A stretch of 64,000 nt of DNA from contig OX463846.1 in NCBI GenBank assembly GCA_949825065.1, positions 6,591,366 to 6,655,365 on the forward strand, given 5' to 3'. How positions within the stretch are numbered: position 1 is the first letter of the stretch; every line of letters starts with the position of its first letter. The position numbers and the translations under genes were made by a program. The stretch is from Odontocerum albicorne (Eukaryota; Arthropoda; Insecta; Trichoptera; Odontoceridae). The notes under the pieces were generated by a model. That model was not told the DNA's origin, made no database searches, and saw only the letters and a list, made by a program, of their open reading frames with translations. Positions 21,265-31,127 of the stretch are shown piece by piece.

Positions 21265-23116
21265 CACAGTATTCGGGTTGACCAATCTAGAGGGACAAAA
21301 TTATTTTTCATGTCATTTGACATAATTATGTTACATTTTAATAACTAGAGGCGTAGAAAATTTAAACAAATGGTTTTTAATTTAATAATAGTGTTATAAT
21401 TTATCAAATACACAATAATACATTGAGAATAAGACACATTTAGAAACGTTAAAAACTTAATACTTATAATTATTAAAAAAATAACTTTTTTTTAATAGCA
21501 TTAGAAAATTGCTGTCATACACATGTTTAACTTTTTTGGGCATTTCCTAATAAGACTTGTATACGGATCAGAAGAAACTAATAAATATTTAAATAAATCG
21601 TAATTTGTCCTAACACGCGAAGTTTTTAATGTGTGATGTTGCCTATTTTTTCTAATATCTTTATTTTTGATAAAGATATTAGAAAAAATACTCTGATACC
21701 GTTTGTCCAGACATTTGTCCAATAGGAATCAAAGAAGAATCGATGATCTCAGCACCGTGCATCAATATTTAGTGCAAGGCTGCAGGTATAACATATTGAA
21801 CCACGAGTATAATGATATGTATAACATTATTGTTTCCTTAGTGTAATTTTCAAATTTTTCTGTTCAAAATATATGTTACAATTATGCTTTCTACTTCTGG
21901 ATAACAATTGTTTTTTCTTTTCTAAAACCCGATCATATGATGGATATAAATTGAAACCTCTTTCAGAAGCTTCCTGTTGGATATTTTTATACTACATTAC
22001 CGTAAATTTGTTTGCATTGAACAATGCTAAAGCTTCTTCTGAGGAGTAAACATTTTGTGTTTGAGTTGTGAAAATTTGTTTCTTGGCCTTTTTATAACTC
22101 GTTGCTTTTCTTGGTGATGCAGTCAACATATCTTGTATTGAATTGGCCCCATCACGTTTACCACTGACTCGACTACTAACTGCAGCTTCATATGTCAATT
22201 CTTCCTTCTCGTAGCTGGTAACCAAATCACGTACTTTTCTCCTTTTTGATTCGGATGAACATTCTTGAAATATTTTAGCTGTATGTCCTGCCTTATTAAT
22301 CGTCTGCATTGGAGAAGAAAAATCTAAATCTTCACACAACCAAAGTTGGTGGAGTTTTAAAAACAAGTTCAAACGTCTTTGTTTTTGTACCCATTTACTC
22401 ACATTCGGTTTTTACATTTTTTTTAATCTTATAGCTTCTGCTTTTTTATCATCTTCAATATTGTAAAACGTTTTTACAAACTCATAAACACGCTGAATGC
22501 GGTGTTTTGAAGGGTTAGAACGCCATATTTAAAAAATAGTAATTCTCGTAAGTCTAGTCCCTATAGCAAAAAATATATATATATATTTAAGAAATCGCAC
22601 ACTCTCGCAGTAAATGGTAATACTTTTTATTTAAAGAATATATAAGATTATTTTTTAAACTTAGTTTCATAGCCTTGCGACATCTTGCGCATAACCTTAC
22701 ACCTTGTTAAACTTTGAACTCAATAAAATGTTTAGGATGAAATTTCATGAATTTGTTGTTGTTATAAAAATAATCTATAGAATATATAAATTAATATAAT
22801 TATGACATAAATAAATGAATAAATACCTGTAGAACACGATGCCATCACAAAATTATTTTCAATAACTTTTTAAAACACTGTTAACATACACAAACTTCGG
22901 AAGTCCGGAATGTATTAATATAAATATTTTATACCTGCGACACAAAGCGTCACTTTGTCCCGTCATAAAAAATAAAATAAGGGTTTCTTGAAATATCTGG
23001 CAATTGCATCTTATCAATAGGTTTGTTTGACACACTAAAATGGCATTTTTTATGTGAAGTATTGATTTCCATTTTTAGGATTTTGTTTCTCTAGATTGGT
23101 CAATCCGAAAACTGTG
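21265..23116. mobile_element. Transib-family DNA transposon, internally deleted
   Basis: Both ends start with CACAGT and continue as inverted repeats (left cacagtattcgggttgacca, right reverse complement cacagttttcggattgacca), then atctagag and acaaaat. About 33 of 37 bases agree. The CACAGT start resembles the CACAGTG end of Transib elements and of RAG recombination signals. The flanks are CGCCG on both sides, the 5-bp GC-rich duplication expected for Transib. The 1852-bp span holds part of a transposase-like frame on the minus strand and lacks a complete catalytic region. This superfamily call rests on ends, duplication and protein remnant together. Confidence 0.85.
21880..22414 (-). pseudogene. 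Transib transposase N-terminal remnant
   Basis: The minus frame (22402-21992, opened by GTG; first ATG at the MQTINKAG position) gives a Ser/Lys/Arg-rich segment: FQECSSESKRRKVRDLVTSY, EKEELTYEAAVSSRVSG, then SPRKATSYKKAKK and SSEEALALFNANKFTVM. After a single stop the same frame continues as YKNIQQEASERGFNLYPSYD and RVLEKKKQLL. From memory of the family, this order (KRRK helix, SEEALAL, then a YPSY block) is like the region in front of the RNase H-like core of Transib transposases, the relatives of RAG1. I saw no catalytic DDE segment. Frame quality worsens beyond 21880. It is dead: an in-frame stop, and the core is missing. The identification is inferred from motifs plus the element's termini. 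Confidence 0.65.
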
Positions 23117-23121
23117 CGCCG

Positions 23122-23844
23122 TCTGGTATGTCACTTTTATGCATTTAAAATTTCGAAAAATTAACCGCGTTTAAGTGAATTCACACAATCGAGTTTCTGT
23201 ATGTGCATTGAGTATATACAATATATGATTTCTGTATATTGAGGAAAAATAACGATCTTAGAAAAGCTGTACTATAACACCAATAAATTTCGTTATTAAA
23301 TAAATAAAAAAAAAATTTTTGAGCGATGCCGAGAAAACTAGAAGTTTTATTGTTCAATAATGTATGTAAAATAAAATATTGATCAAAACTGGAACAAAAT
23401 GACATTTGTTAGGCAACACATAACATCTCTCAGTCGCAAGAATTTTAATCTCTTTATAAGTTAGTATGTAGGTGTTAACTATAGCTAAAAAAATATTAAG
23501 TTTTAAACGAAAATAAAAATGGCATCTAGAAAATCAAAATTAAGTAAGTTTAAAGTTAAAATATATACATTAGATAAGTTCTTAAGATATCAATTTGTAT
23601 ACAGGTAGAGCCTTTGGCAATTGTTTGTACTGTGCATTACTTCATTTAATAAAAAAACAAAACATACTTGTTTAATTATTCACGCCATCTTGAATTAAGA
23701 TTGTTTTCGATGATGCATTTAAAAACTGAGCTTTAGGGAGCATCACCACGCATACATAAAATAACTTTATGTAATACTTTTTCATATTAATCAAATTTTT
23801 CATATTAATCAAATAAGCTCCTTAATGAACTTTATATTGTATTG
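23122..23844. other. AT-rich non-coding stretch
   Basis: No supported frame. catattaatcaaattttt at 23783 is duplicated locally. Confidence 0.45.
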
Positions 23845-24060
23845 TAATACACTTTCGTTGTATACCGTACAACCTCGCGGGCTTATTGCCATAGGACAAT
23901 TATTTCAAATAAACCAAAAATATGGTAAAGTGGGTTTATGTAAAAGCCACACAGGAATCCTTTTAAAAAATCATAGTTCCAGCTGAATTTGAACCCACAA
24001 CCTCTGGGTAAGGAGATAGGCGTCTTACTAACTAGGCCACGGAGGTCATCATATAACATA
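23845..24060 (-). repeat. SINE-A copy
   Basis: On the minus strand ctccgtggcctagttagtaa (A-box region) and ggttgtgggttcaaattcag (B-box region) lead the repeat, which ends in a ggcaataagcccgcgaggtt type tail. The copies at 62320 and 36232 share the tail and boxes. tRNA-derived origin is inferred. Confidence 0.75.
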
Positions 24061-24639
24061 ACTGAGTGTATAGCTGGACACGATTCATTGCACTTTTTAT
24101 AAAACTTGAATTCTTTAAACATTTATGTGCTAGATTCCTGAGTAAGATCACCGTTGAGGAGAATCTGTTCCTTTGAAAGCACTATGTAAATTATTCTTAT
24201 AATATCATTTTTATGATGCCAATAGATTAATTGATAACTTATTAACTATGGATTTAAAACGCTTATCAATAATTATTTTTGTAACGATTTTTAATAAAAG
24301 CCCTTTTTTGTGTGGTTTTAGTTGTAAACGGATCCTAAACCATTTTTTAATAAGGATATGAAGATATCTGGTTCGATAACTCCTTTCTCCAAGTTCCAGG
24401 CTGGAATACACCAGACATTTTTGTGTGTACTTTCATCAATCAATGACATTCGCCTGAAATATTTTTTCTGGGATTGTGACATATCAATCGTGCCGCCTGA
24501 CAGCTTCGGCTGGCATCACCCAAGTTTTGTTACGTGTGGAGTGAAGCCTGGAATCTGAACGTCAATCAATATTTTGGATATATATTGTTTTTTCTCTTCT
24601 CTCTTTCAATATCAACGATATTTACTTGAAATTTGTAAA
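24061..24639. other. No gene seen
   Basis: A slightly GC-richer patch at 24480-24555 (gtgccgcctgacagcttcgg) encodes nothing recognisable. Confidence 0.4.
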
Positions 24640-25280
24640 CTTGAATCATTGTAACATTATCAAAACCTAAAGTCAAATGTATTACTATCACATATCGGAA
24701 GATCTAAAACCGAATGTGTTACTATCACATATCGAAAGATTTAAAGCAGAATGTGTTACTATCACATATCGGAAAATCTAAAGCCAGATATGTTACTATC
24801 ACATCTAAAGCCAAATATGTTACTATCACATATCGAAAAATCTAAAGCCGAATGTGTTACTATCACATATCGGAAGATCTAAAGCCGAATGTGTTACTAT
24901 TACATATCAGAAGATCTAAAGCCGAATGTGTTACTATCACATATTGAAAGATCTAAACCCGAATGTGTTACTATCACATATCGGAAGATCTAAAGCCAAA
25001 TGTTTAACTTTCACATATCGGAAGATCTACAAAAGTTTCTTTGTAGTTCGTCTTTCCTTGTCAAGTTTGGGCGATTTCCTTACCAAATACGTTTTTTTTC
25101 TGAACATACACACATACAGGGAAGTACTAAATCTAACGACTACAGCACACAATATCTTTCCTTAGATTCAAGTAATATTTTTAATTTTTCAAAAATAGTG
25201 AGTTCAAATCTGAGTAATAACAGCCACAAAAAACCTCTCCTTAGAGAGTTTGCTCCCTAAATGCCACTATGTAATTTTTT
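24640..25280 (+). repeat. Repeat F copy carrying a tandem array
   Basis: After the 37-bp array the repeat continues as ttctttgtagttcgtctttc, cttaccaaatacg, then a degraded B-box-like gtgagttcaaatctgag. This is the same order as at 9284-9530. Confidence 0.7.
24666..25030. repeat. 37-bp tandem repeat, about 10 copies
   Basis: The unit aagccgaatgtgttactatc plus acatatcggaagatcta repeats, with one shortened copy near 24790. The single-copy version of this unit exists in repeat F at 9250-9290, so the array arose by expansion inside a copy of that repeat. Confidence 0.9.
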
Positions 25281-25377
25281 TACTGTTATCTTTTGTACCA
25301 TTTTTTTCTTCTCTTTAGAAATAATTATTTAGAATTTGCTTTTGAGTGAATGAATTAACTGTCTAAGAGATTTTATT

Positions 25378-25804
25378 GACATACTCGAACATTTATATAC
25401 GCTACATTTGCATACTCGATCATACAGCTCTCGTTATTTGACATACTCGAACATTTATATACGCTACATTTGCATACTCGATCATACAGCTCTCGTAATT
25501 TGACATACTCGAACATTTATATACGCTACATTTGCATACTCGATCATACAGCTATCGTAATTTGACATACTCGAACATTTATATACGCTACATTTGCATA
25601 CTCGATCATACAGCTATCGTAATTTGACATACTCGAACATTTATATACGTTACATTTGCATACTCGATCATACAGCTATCGTAATTTGACATACTCGAAC
25701 ATTTATATACGCTAATACTCGATCATACAGCTCTCGTAATTTGACATACTCGAACATTTATATACGCTACATTTGCATACTCGATCATACAGCTCTCGTA
25801 ATTT
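25378..25804. repeat. 62-bp tandem repeat, 7 copies
   Basis: The unit gacatactcgaacatttata plus tacgctacatttgcatactc plus gatcatacagctctcgtaattt repeats seven times, nearly identical. One unit lacks about 9 bp (near 25712). No homologous single copy was found elsewhere in the window. Confidence 0.95.
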
Positions 25805-26040
25805 TAAAAAAGTAAATCTAATTTTTTTTCAGATTTTGATAAATTTGGCACAGGTTCGTAATAAAGTTCTCCTTCCTTTTATATTACTCGAATGGGTTTT
25901 CCCGGTAAATCTTTTATTTTCCATTATTTTTAAATTGCCGAATCTTCTTAATGTTTATTTTTTCAATATTTTTTTGATTGGCTTAGAATTATTTTTTGAA
26001 GATATAGATCAAAGAATAAACGTATTTGAAAAAAAAAGTC

Positions 26041-26296
26041 TAAACGACACTGTCAGAACCAAAAATCTCCTTCGAACCAGCGAAATGAAGGTACTCGGAG
26101 AATCGCTGGCAAAACCCTTCGTGAGCGAGCACGAAACACAGAAATCCGAAGGACGTGCGAAGTTGAAGATATTGTCAGATGGGGACGACAGAGAAGAAGG
26201 TTCTGGAACGAACACGTATCCAGAATGGCGGAACCAAGAGCCGTAAGAATGGCCAGCGACAATATCCCCCAAGCAAGCAGACCTCCTGGACGATCT
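26041..26296 (+). pseudogene. LINE-E fragment with frameshifts
   Basis: DTVRTKNLLRTSEMKVLGE is followed by a shift out of frame and back, then the EDIVRWGRQRRRFW-coding DNA. The three frames together align with the copy at 58489. The 3' end is missing: the copy stops at a gacgatctgactt junction with LINE-A. Confidence 0.7.
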
Positions 26297-26600
26297 GACT
26301 TAATATTTGTTTTTGTAAATCAATCTTCATATATTCGTTCTACACGCCTAAACCATCTTGAGGGTGCTGTTGTTGATCATACATAACACATCAGTCTTTA
26401 ATTTATATTTATCCACAGTCGCTTCATTCAATATTCTATTAAACATGTCACGGCTTGTATTTTTCTCAAAGCACACATGTCTACAACATTTTTTTTATAT
26501 TACCTTACAGTCTTTTTCCACATCCACGTTTAATTTCCGAGCATCAAAGTTGGTACTAAAATACCATATAAAATGTTCCATTTAGGTATGAAAGTTTACT
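26297..26600 (-). pseudogene. LINE-A fragment
   Basis: Plus-strand words cgcctaaaccatcttgaggg, acatcagtctttaattta and cacgtttaatttccgagc are LINE-A antisense sequence, as in the copies at 28125 and 53600. LINE-C is inserted just beyond its right end. Confidence 0.6.
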
Positions 26601-26653
26601 AAATGCATATTTTATATGAAAGTTTCATTTTAAAAAGCTTGTTACTATCCGAT

Positions 26654-27319
26654 CTTCTTCTCCCTGGCACCATCCCAACACACTGTCAGCGAAGAATGTT
26701 GGGGTCAGCTCTCCTCGTCCTCAGGTTGTATGCTCTTCTGTCCCGGACTACGTCCCCAGGCTGTGCCTCTGCATCAGGTTATCTTTTTGCACCACCCATG
26801 AATTATTTGGTCTTCCTCTGGTTGTTATTCGAGGAAGATCCATGGAGATTGCGTGGTTCACAATGTGATCGGGTGCTCTGCGTCCAACGTGCCCATACCA
26901 TCTCAATCGCCTCTTCTCCATCTTGCTGTTGATGTCTGTAACACCTAGGCTTCCACGAATGCGTGAGCTTTTTATTTTGTCTCTTAGGGACACACCAGCT
27001 GACCATCTTAGCATGCACATTTCAACAGTTTCTAGTTGCCTAGAGTAAGAGTTATACATCGTCCAGCTTTCGGAGCCGTAGAGGAGTGCGGGTCTGACAA
27101 TCGTCTGGTATACTTTTCCTTTTAACTTTACTGGCATTTTCAGATCACATAGAACTCTCGTCATTGATCTACTCGTAAACTTCATCCATCCCACACTAAT
27201 TATATGTGTTACATCTGCTGCACATGCTCCATCGCTATGGATGAGTGACCCAAGATACTTAAAGGAGTGACAATTTGGTAATGTTTCTCCATCCATTTGC
27301 ATTACGGAAGTGTGCATTA
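26654..27319 (-). pseudogene. LINE-C: 5'-truncated reverse transcriptase fragment with 16-bp target duplication
   Basis: A 189-codon frame (27317-26748) is uninterrupted. In order it shows FKYLGSLIHSDG (residues ~19-30), VYQTIVRPALLYGSESWTMY (~69-88), MLRWSAGVSLRDKI (~101-114) and KRRLRWYGHVGRRAPDHIV (~135-153). This is the thumb and C-terminal region of an RTE-like non-LTR reverse transcriptase; the palm with its catalytic aspartates was never copied. The 3' tail is GAAGAAG on the minus strand. Perfect 16-bp duplications, cttgttactatccgat, lie at 26638-26653 and 27320-27335. The intact frame suggests a young insertion. The clade name is an inference. Confidence 0.9.
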
Positions 27320-27335
27320 CTTGTTACTATCCGAT

Positions 27336-28120
27336 AAAATCAACTTTATTGTTTTTTAAATTCTACCAAACAATTATTTGATTTAACTGTATTAAACCTT
27401 TGATTAAAATGAATAATCATTTATTTTATTTTCTTTTTCAGATCACTTGGTGAGGACTAATATATTTAATGCTCAAATCATCACTTGTAAGTAAAACTAG
27501 TAATTATTTTATAATTCGTAATGAACATATGTTAAAAGTTAAATTGTTTTTCACAAATCATAGCAACATAACTCAGCAAAAGTTAAAATATCAATTAATT
27601 CGAAACATCAAGACAATTTTCAACACATCCTGCACATAAAATCGTCTATGTATTTAAAATAAAAATTGATTATATTTAATTCAGTAACTACAAACTTCAG
27701 AATTGAAAAATTAAAAAAAAATCAGAATCGACAAACCTTGAGACAATCATCATGATATCTTAAAAGAAAGTCCTTTTGGCTCTGACTGCAATTATCAGAT
27801 GCATTTCGTTTGTTTTTATATGTAAAAGGAAATTATGTATCCCGTTTTATGGTGACATGAAGGTACTCTGACTTTTTTGTCGAACAAATTGCATCATTCT
27901 ACAGGAAACATTTCAGAAAGCCCCTACCTTCCTACCCTTACACTTTACATATGTAAATTGTAATTTTGTAATATTTTAAATCTATCAATAAGAATGCGTT
28001 CGAGTTCCAATCTAGAGCGCCCTTATTAATAAATAATTAGCTTGCTAAATGGTGCTATATAAATTTTCCTTTTATACATATACACCATCATGTAATTTTC
28101 CGATCGAAGTAGGAAGAGAA
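27336..28120. other. Non-coding stretch with an exon-like island and a repeat F tail
   Basis: Holds the 45-bp candidate exon (27442-27486). At 27985-28075, gcgttcgagttccaatctag plus agcgccctta resembles the B-box end of repeat F. Confidence 0.4.
27442..27486 (+). other. Candidate internal exon (45 bp), low confidence
   Basis: Preceded by a polypyrimidine tract and AG (ttttattttctttttcag) and followed by gtaagtaaa, a strong 5' splice site. One frame is open throughout (HLVRTNIFNAQIIT), with codons split at both edges. No homology is recognised and such pairs also arise by chance. Confidence 0.2.
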
Positions 28121-28124
28121 AATA

Positions 28125-28362
28125 GAGCACCATATTTTAATACCTTGCCATATACATTCTTAGCTTCTTCTACATCCTTATAACTTCTCATACGACTTCT
28201 ATAATTTATCAGACTTCATACGTTTCATTTTTTCAGTATATCATTCACTTGACTTACATTTGTACTATACACCTGTTTCGTTTGTTTTTCTTCGTTCTTT
28301 CGTTCCACATGCCCAAATCATCTCAGCGTACTCTTCATCTACTGAACACATATTCCTTAAGT
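28125..28362 (-). pseudogene. LINE-A copy, left part
   Basis: cacatgcccaaatcatctca and the preceding cgttctttcgttc are antisense of the LINE-A RWFGH region. Interrupted at 28362 by a hAT-type element and resumes at 28759. Confidence 0.7.
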
Positions 28363-28750
28363 CAGTGTTTTCCAAACTGGGAGGCGCACCTCCTCATAAT
28401 GCAAAAGGAGGCGTGGAAAGTTTAAAAGAAATTTTTATTTTCATAACAATTGCAATTAAATCCAAATATCGAACCTACTCGTAGATTTGATAAACTTTGT
28501 GCTAATAAACAATCACATCCATCGCATTAAAAACAAATAAATTTAAAAGTGAATATATATACTCGGACGCAGTTGTTATTATTCTGGCAATAACGTTTTT
28601 ATTTTTTGTATTAATACTGTTCATTTTTTTACCATTTAAAAATGTGTCTGTATTATTTCGTAAAATAGGGGGGGGGGGGGGGTGGGAGAGGCGCCACGAT
28701 AAGATTGTTTTTAAAGGGGGGCGTAGTAACATACAGTTTGGAAATCCCTG
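28363..28750. mobile_element. Non-autonomous hAT-type element with perfect 8-bp duplication
   Basis: The ends are cagtgttttccaaactg and, reverse-complemented, cagggatttccaaactg. The flanks are ccttaagt at 28355-28362 and at 28751-28758, identical. The interior has an AT-rich centre and gaggcgc motifs near each end, plus a run of 15 G at 28668-28682. It interrupts LINE-A exactly at its cttaagttcacattcat word, so the unoccupied sequence can be read from other LINE-A copies. Confidence 0.95.
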
Positions 28751-28758
28751 CCTTAAGT

Positions 28759-28870
28759 TCACATTCATCACTCGTCATTTCATTCCGTATTCTGTCATAC
28801 ATTGTCATTCTATATATTCTTCTCAATGCACGAATTTCTACAGCATAACTTTAAGAAAACTGAAAAAATA
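28759..28870 (-). pseudogene. LINE-A copy, right part
   Basis: Continues ttcacattcatcactcgtca, cattccgtattctgtcatac and tcaatgcacgaatttctaca, all standard LINE-A antisense words. Confidence 0.7.
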
Positions 28871-28879
28871 CGTTATTAG

Positions 28880-29130
28880 TTTTATATTACTTATTAATAT
28901 GGGTGTGAGCTGAAAAACATTTGAGATCCTCGCGGCTGGGCTCGCCATGTATTGGTAGGGTGTATCTCGGCTGGGGGTATGTTATGAGGTGACCTTTTAA
29001 TAGTTTCTCTTTAAAATGTATTTTCTGCTCTTTTTCGTGAGACATATGCGCGATTTTAGAAGGTATTTATATATGCACACACTATTTTGCTATCAATAAA
29101 TCTATGTTTATTTAAATAGGTACATAAAGA
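28880..29130 (+). repeat. Repeat D copy
   Basis: gggtgtgagctgaaaaacat, then ggctgggctcgccatgtat, gggtgtatctcggctggggg and an aataaatctatgtttattta 3' end. The shared terminal AATAAA and ATTT-rich tail suggest an RNA-mediated repeat. Confidence 0.75.
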
Positions 29131-29539
29131 TACAATAAATGGATAAAATTATAATAGCAACCAACTGAAATATTTGCGACCCTGCATATTTATTGTATGC
29201 CTTAGAACATGTATGTACTCGTATATGTGCATGCTTTGATAGTTGGACAGAGTAACAACATTAAGTTCGATAATTGGATTTCACTGCTCATACCAGACAG
29301 TGAGAGCTTTGACCAGTCGTTCAGAATGTGGTGAGATATTTACAGGTCGTCGCATCTGTAAAGGAAAGGGTGGATCTGCTCGCTTCTATGCACTCTATAT
29401 TTGCAGCCCTGACCATATTCGTATCACAATACATTTCAACTACACTATGGTTTCCATTGAAAAGTTTAAAGTTTGATCACTCTCCTGAAATCTTTTCGAT
29501 TCTATGATACTTGATTAAATTCTAAAGTTATCAGAAAAT
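29131..29539. other. No gene seen
   Basis: A 77-codon plus frame (29243-29476) has fairly mixed composition but no recognised motif. Confidence 0.35.
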
Positions 29540-29830
29540 GTGATAAATTACATATTATTACATCATTTATTTTTTGGGGTAGGCATAGAGGACAGATTCC
29601 CTCTATCTATAAAAAACTTTTCCTCCTTTATACTCATCTATCATATCATACACGCTGTTCTTCTACTTCTTACATTTCCCTCAGTCAAAATTTCTACAAC
29701 CTTATCCTTTCTTTCTTTCCTTAGCCTACTTATTCACCGTACGCCATTAATTTAAGACATGTATGTTTTGTAATTATTTCAGAAGTCATTCTTTCGATAT
29801 GTTCAAACTATCTGATTTGACATCAATATG
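29540..29830 (-). pseudogene. Probable LINE-A-like scrap
   Basis: Pyrimidine-rich plus-strand sequence with tcattctttcgatatgttca like the LINE-A attcgttctacatgcccaa region. No clean motif survives. Confidence 0.35.
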
Positions 29831-30609
29831 TATACTTAAATTCAATACACATATGTATATTAAAAAAATATTTTCAAATTTAGCCAAGTAGGCTTACGTA
29901 ATTGTGGAACACTTATTTTATAGTGGTACAAAACTTAGATTTGTTTTTAGTGGAACACCGCTTACATACAATAGAACAAGACAAATTAGATTTTTCGAGA
30001 ATTTTATGGATAGATCTTGACATTTGAAAAAAAAACACATGGGCTCACTTGTAGAACGAGATGCAAGTTGTTTTGCAGAATCGAAACCTTCCACATGTTG
30101 ATGCAGGGTTACTCAACTCCAGAGGCAAAGTATTGTTCTTAATGTTTCGTTTATACTTGGTTATTTATTTTATTACTGTATATAACGATACAATAATAAA
30201 ATGTAATACAACACCTGACTAACAAATAGTTTTATCTTATCCTGTCTTCGCTTACTCTATCATATATTATAATACCAATAAATCATAAACTTTTACTGCA
30301 ATTATTCTGCTCATCGCTTTTCTTTAATGTTCAAATTTCCCTACCATACACTAAAGAAATATAAATGTATCGCAATATATGTAGTATATAATTATTTTCA
30401 TTAATAAATTATTTTGGCACCCTTCAATATACCCCGATTGACGATGTGGACATATTGAATACAGTAGCTGAGAGACAACATTGTTTTCTGTCCTAAAATA
30501 TTTATTAAACCTTCGTATTAAGAACCACCAGGGGGGCACGGAACTTGAAGTTCGTCATATCATATATTAGCAATACTACCGAACGTTAAGAAGCATAAAC
30601 CAGCGTATT

Positions 30610-30735
30610 TGAATATTGTGACTTGATTAATTCAAACCAGCTATATATATTTTTTTGGTACTATCGGTATTTGAACTCAAAGTCCGATAGTACAAATCAA
30701 GTTTCTTACCAATCATACCTTGAAATTTGACAGAT
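30610..30735 (-). repeat. tRNA-like SINE remnant
   Basis: On the minus strand, ttggtaagaaacttgattt and gactttgagttcaaatacc sit at A/B-box spacing. Degraded. Confidence 0.4.
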
Positions 30736-30806
30736 AAAAATAATAATTATAGCGCGATTCCTCATTTTTTCTACAAACCACCCCCTTTTAATATTCCCTT
30801 CCTTCC

Positions 30807-31127
30807 ATGATCAGTAACAGGAAACTACCATATAACATATTTGAAGCCACAGACGATGTAGCCTTTGTATCCCACTTTTTTCCCTTAAGTAATTTATTCA
30901 CCCCTGACAAGAGAACTATGTCCATTGAGAATAATACAAACTGTATTATGATTTTCGGAAAAAAAGTAGATGACATATACTCCAACATTTTGATATGTGA
31001 CCTGAAAAGGAATTGTTTCAAGTGTCTACCCGTCACAAACATCCCCGAAACCCCCATTATCATTCCAACAATCTGCTCAAAACGTTTTTTGAATGCAAAA
31101 AAACGTGCAAGACGGGATGAAGGCTAA
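30807..31127 (+). CDS. Hypothetical 106-codon reading frame, function unknown
   Basis: I do not recognise this protein. It stands out because its composition is balanced (Asp, Pro, Thr, Cys, Asn alongside hydrophobics) and its third codon positions are richer in G/C than the surrounding DNA, unlike other frames here. It starts MISNRKLPYNIFEATDDV, has cysteines in ILICDLKRNCFKCLPV (residues ~60-75) and ends in a basic KKRARRDEG. A stop lies six codons upstream. A pyrimidine tract and AG (ttcccttccttccatgatcag) overlap the start, so it could instead be a terminal exon beginning near 30816. No signal peptide, membrane segment or known domain was seen. It may also be a chance frame or a decayed transposon gene. 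Confidence 0.25.
   Translation: MISNRKLPYNIFEATDDVAFVSHFFPLSNLFTPDKRTMSIENNTNCIMIFGKKVDDIYSNILICDLKRNCFKCLPVTNIPETPIIIPTICSKRFLNAKKRARRDEG

Noticed and set aside
23960..24060. tRNA genes (also at 18187, 19264, 36617, 37375, 42210, 62450)
   Set aside because: A- and B-box-like words exist, but the arms do not pair into a cloverleaf and the segments belong to dispersed repeats.
24666..25030. CRISPR-like array
   Set aside because: Units are directly adjacent with no unique spacers, the host is eukaryotic and no cas genes are present. The same holds for the other arrays.
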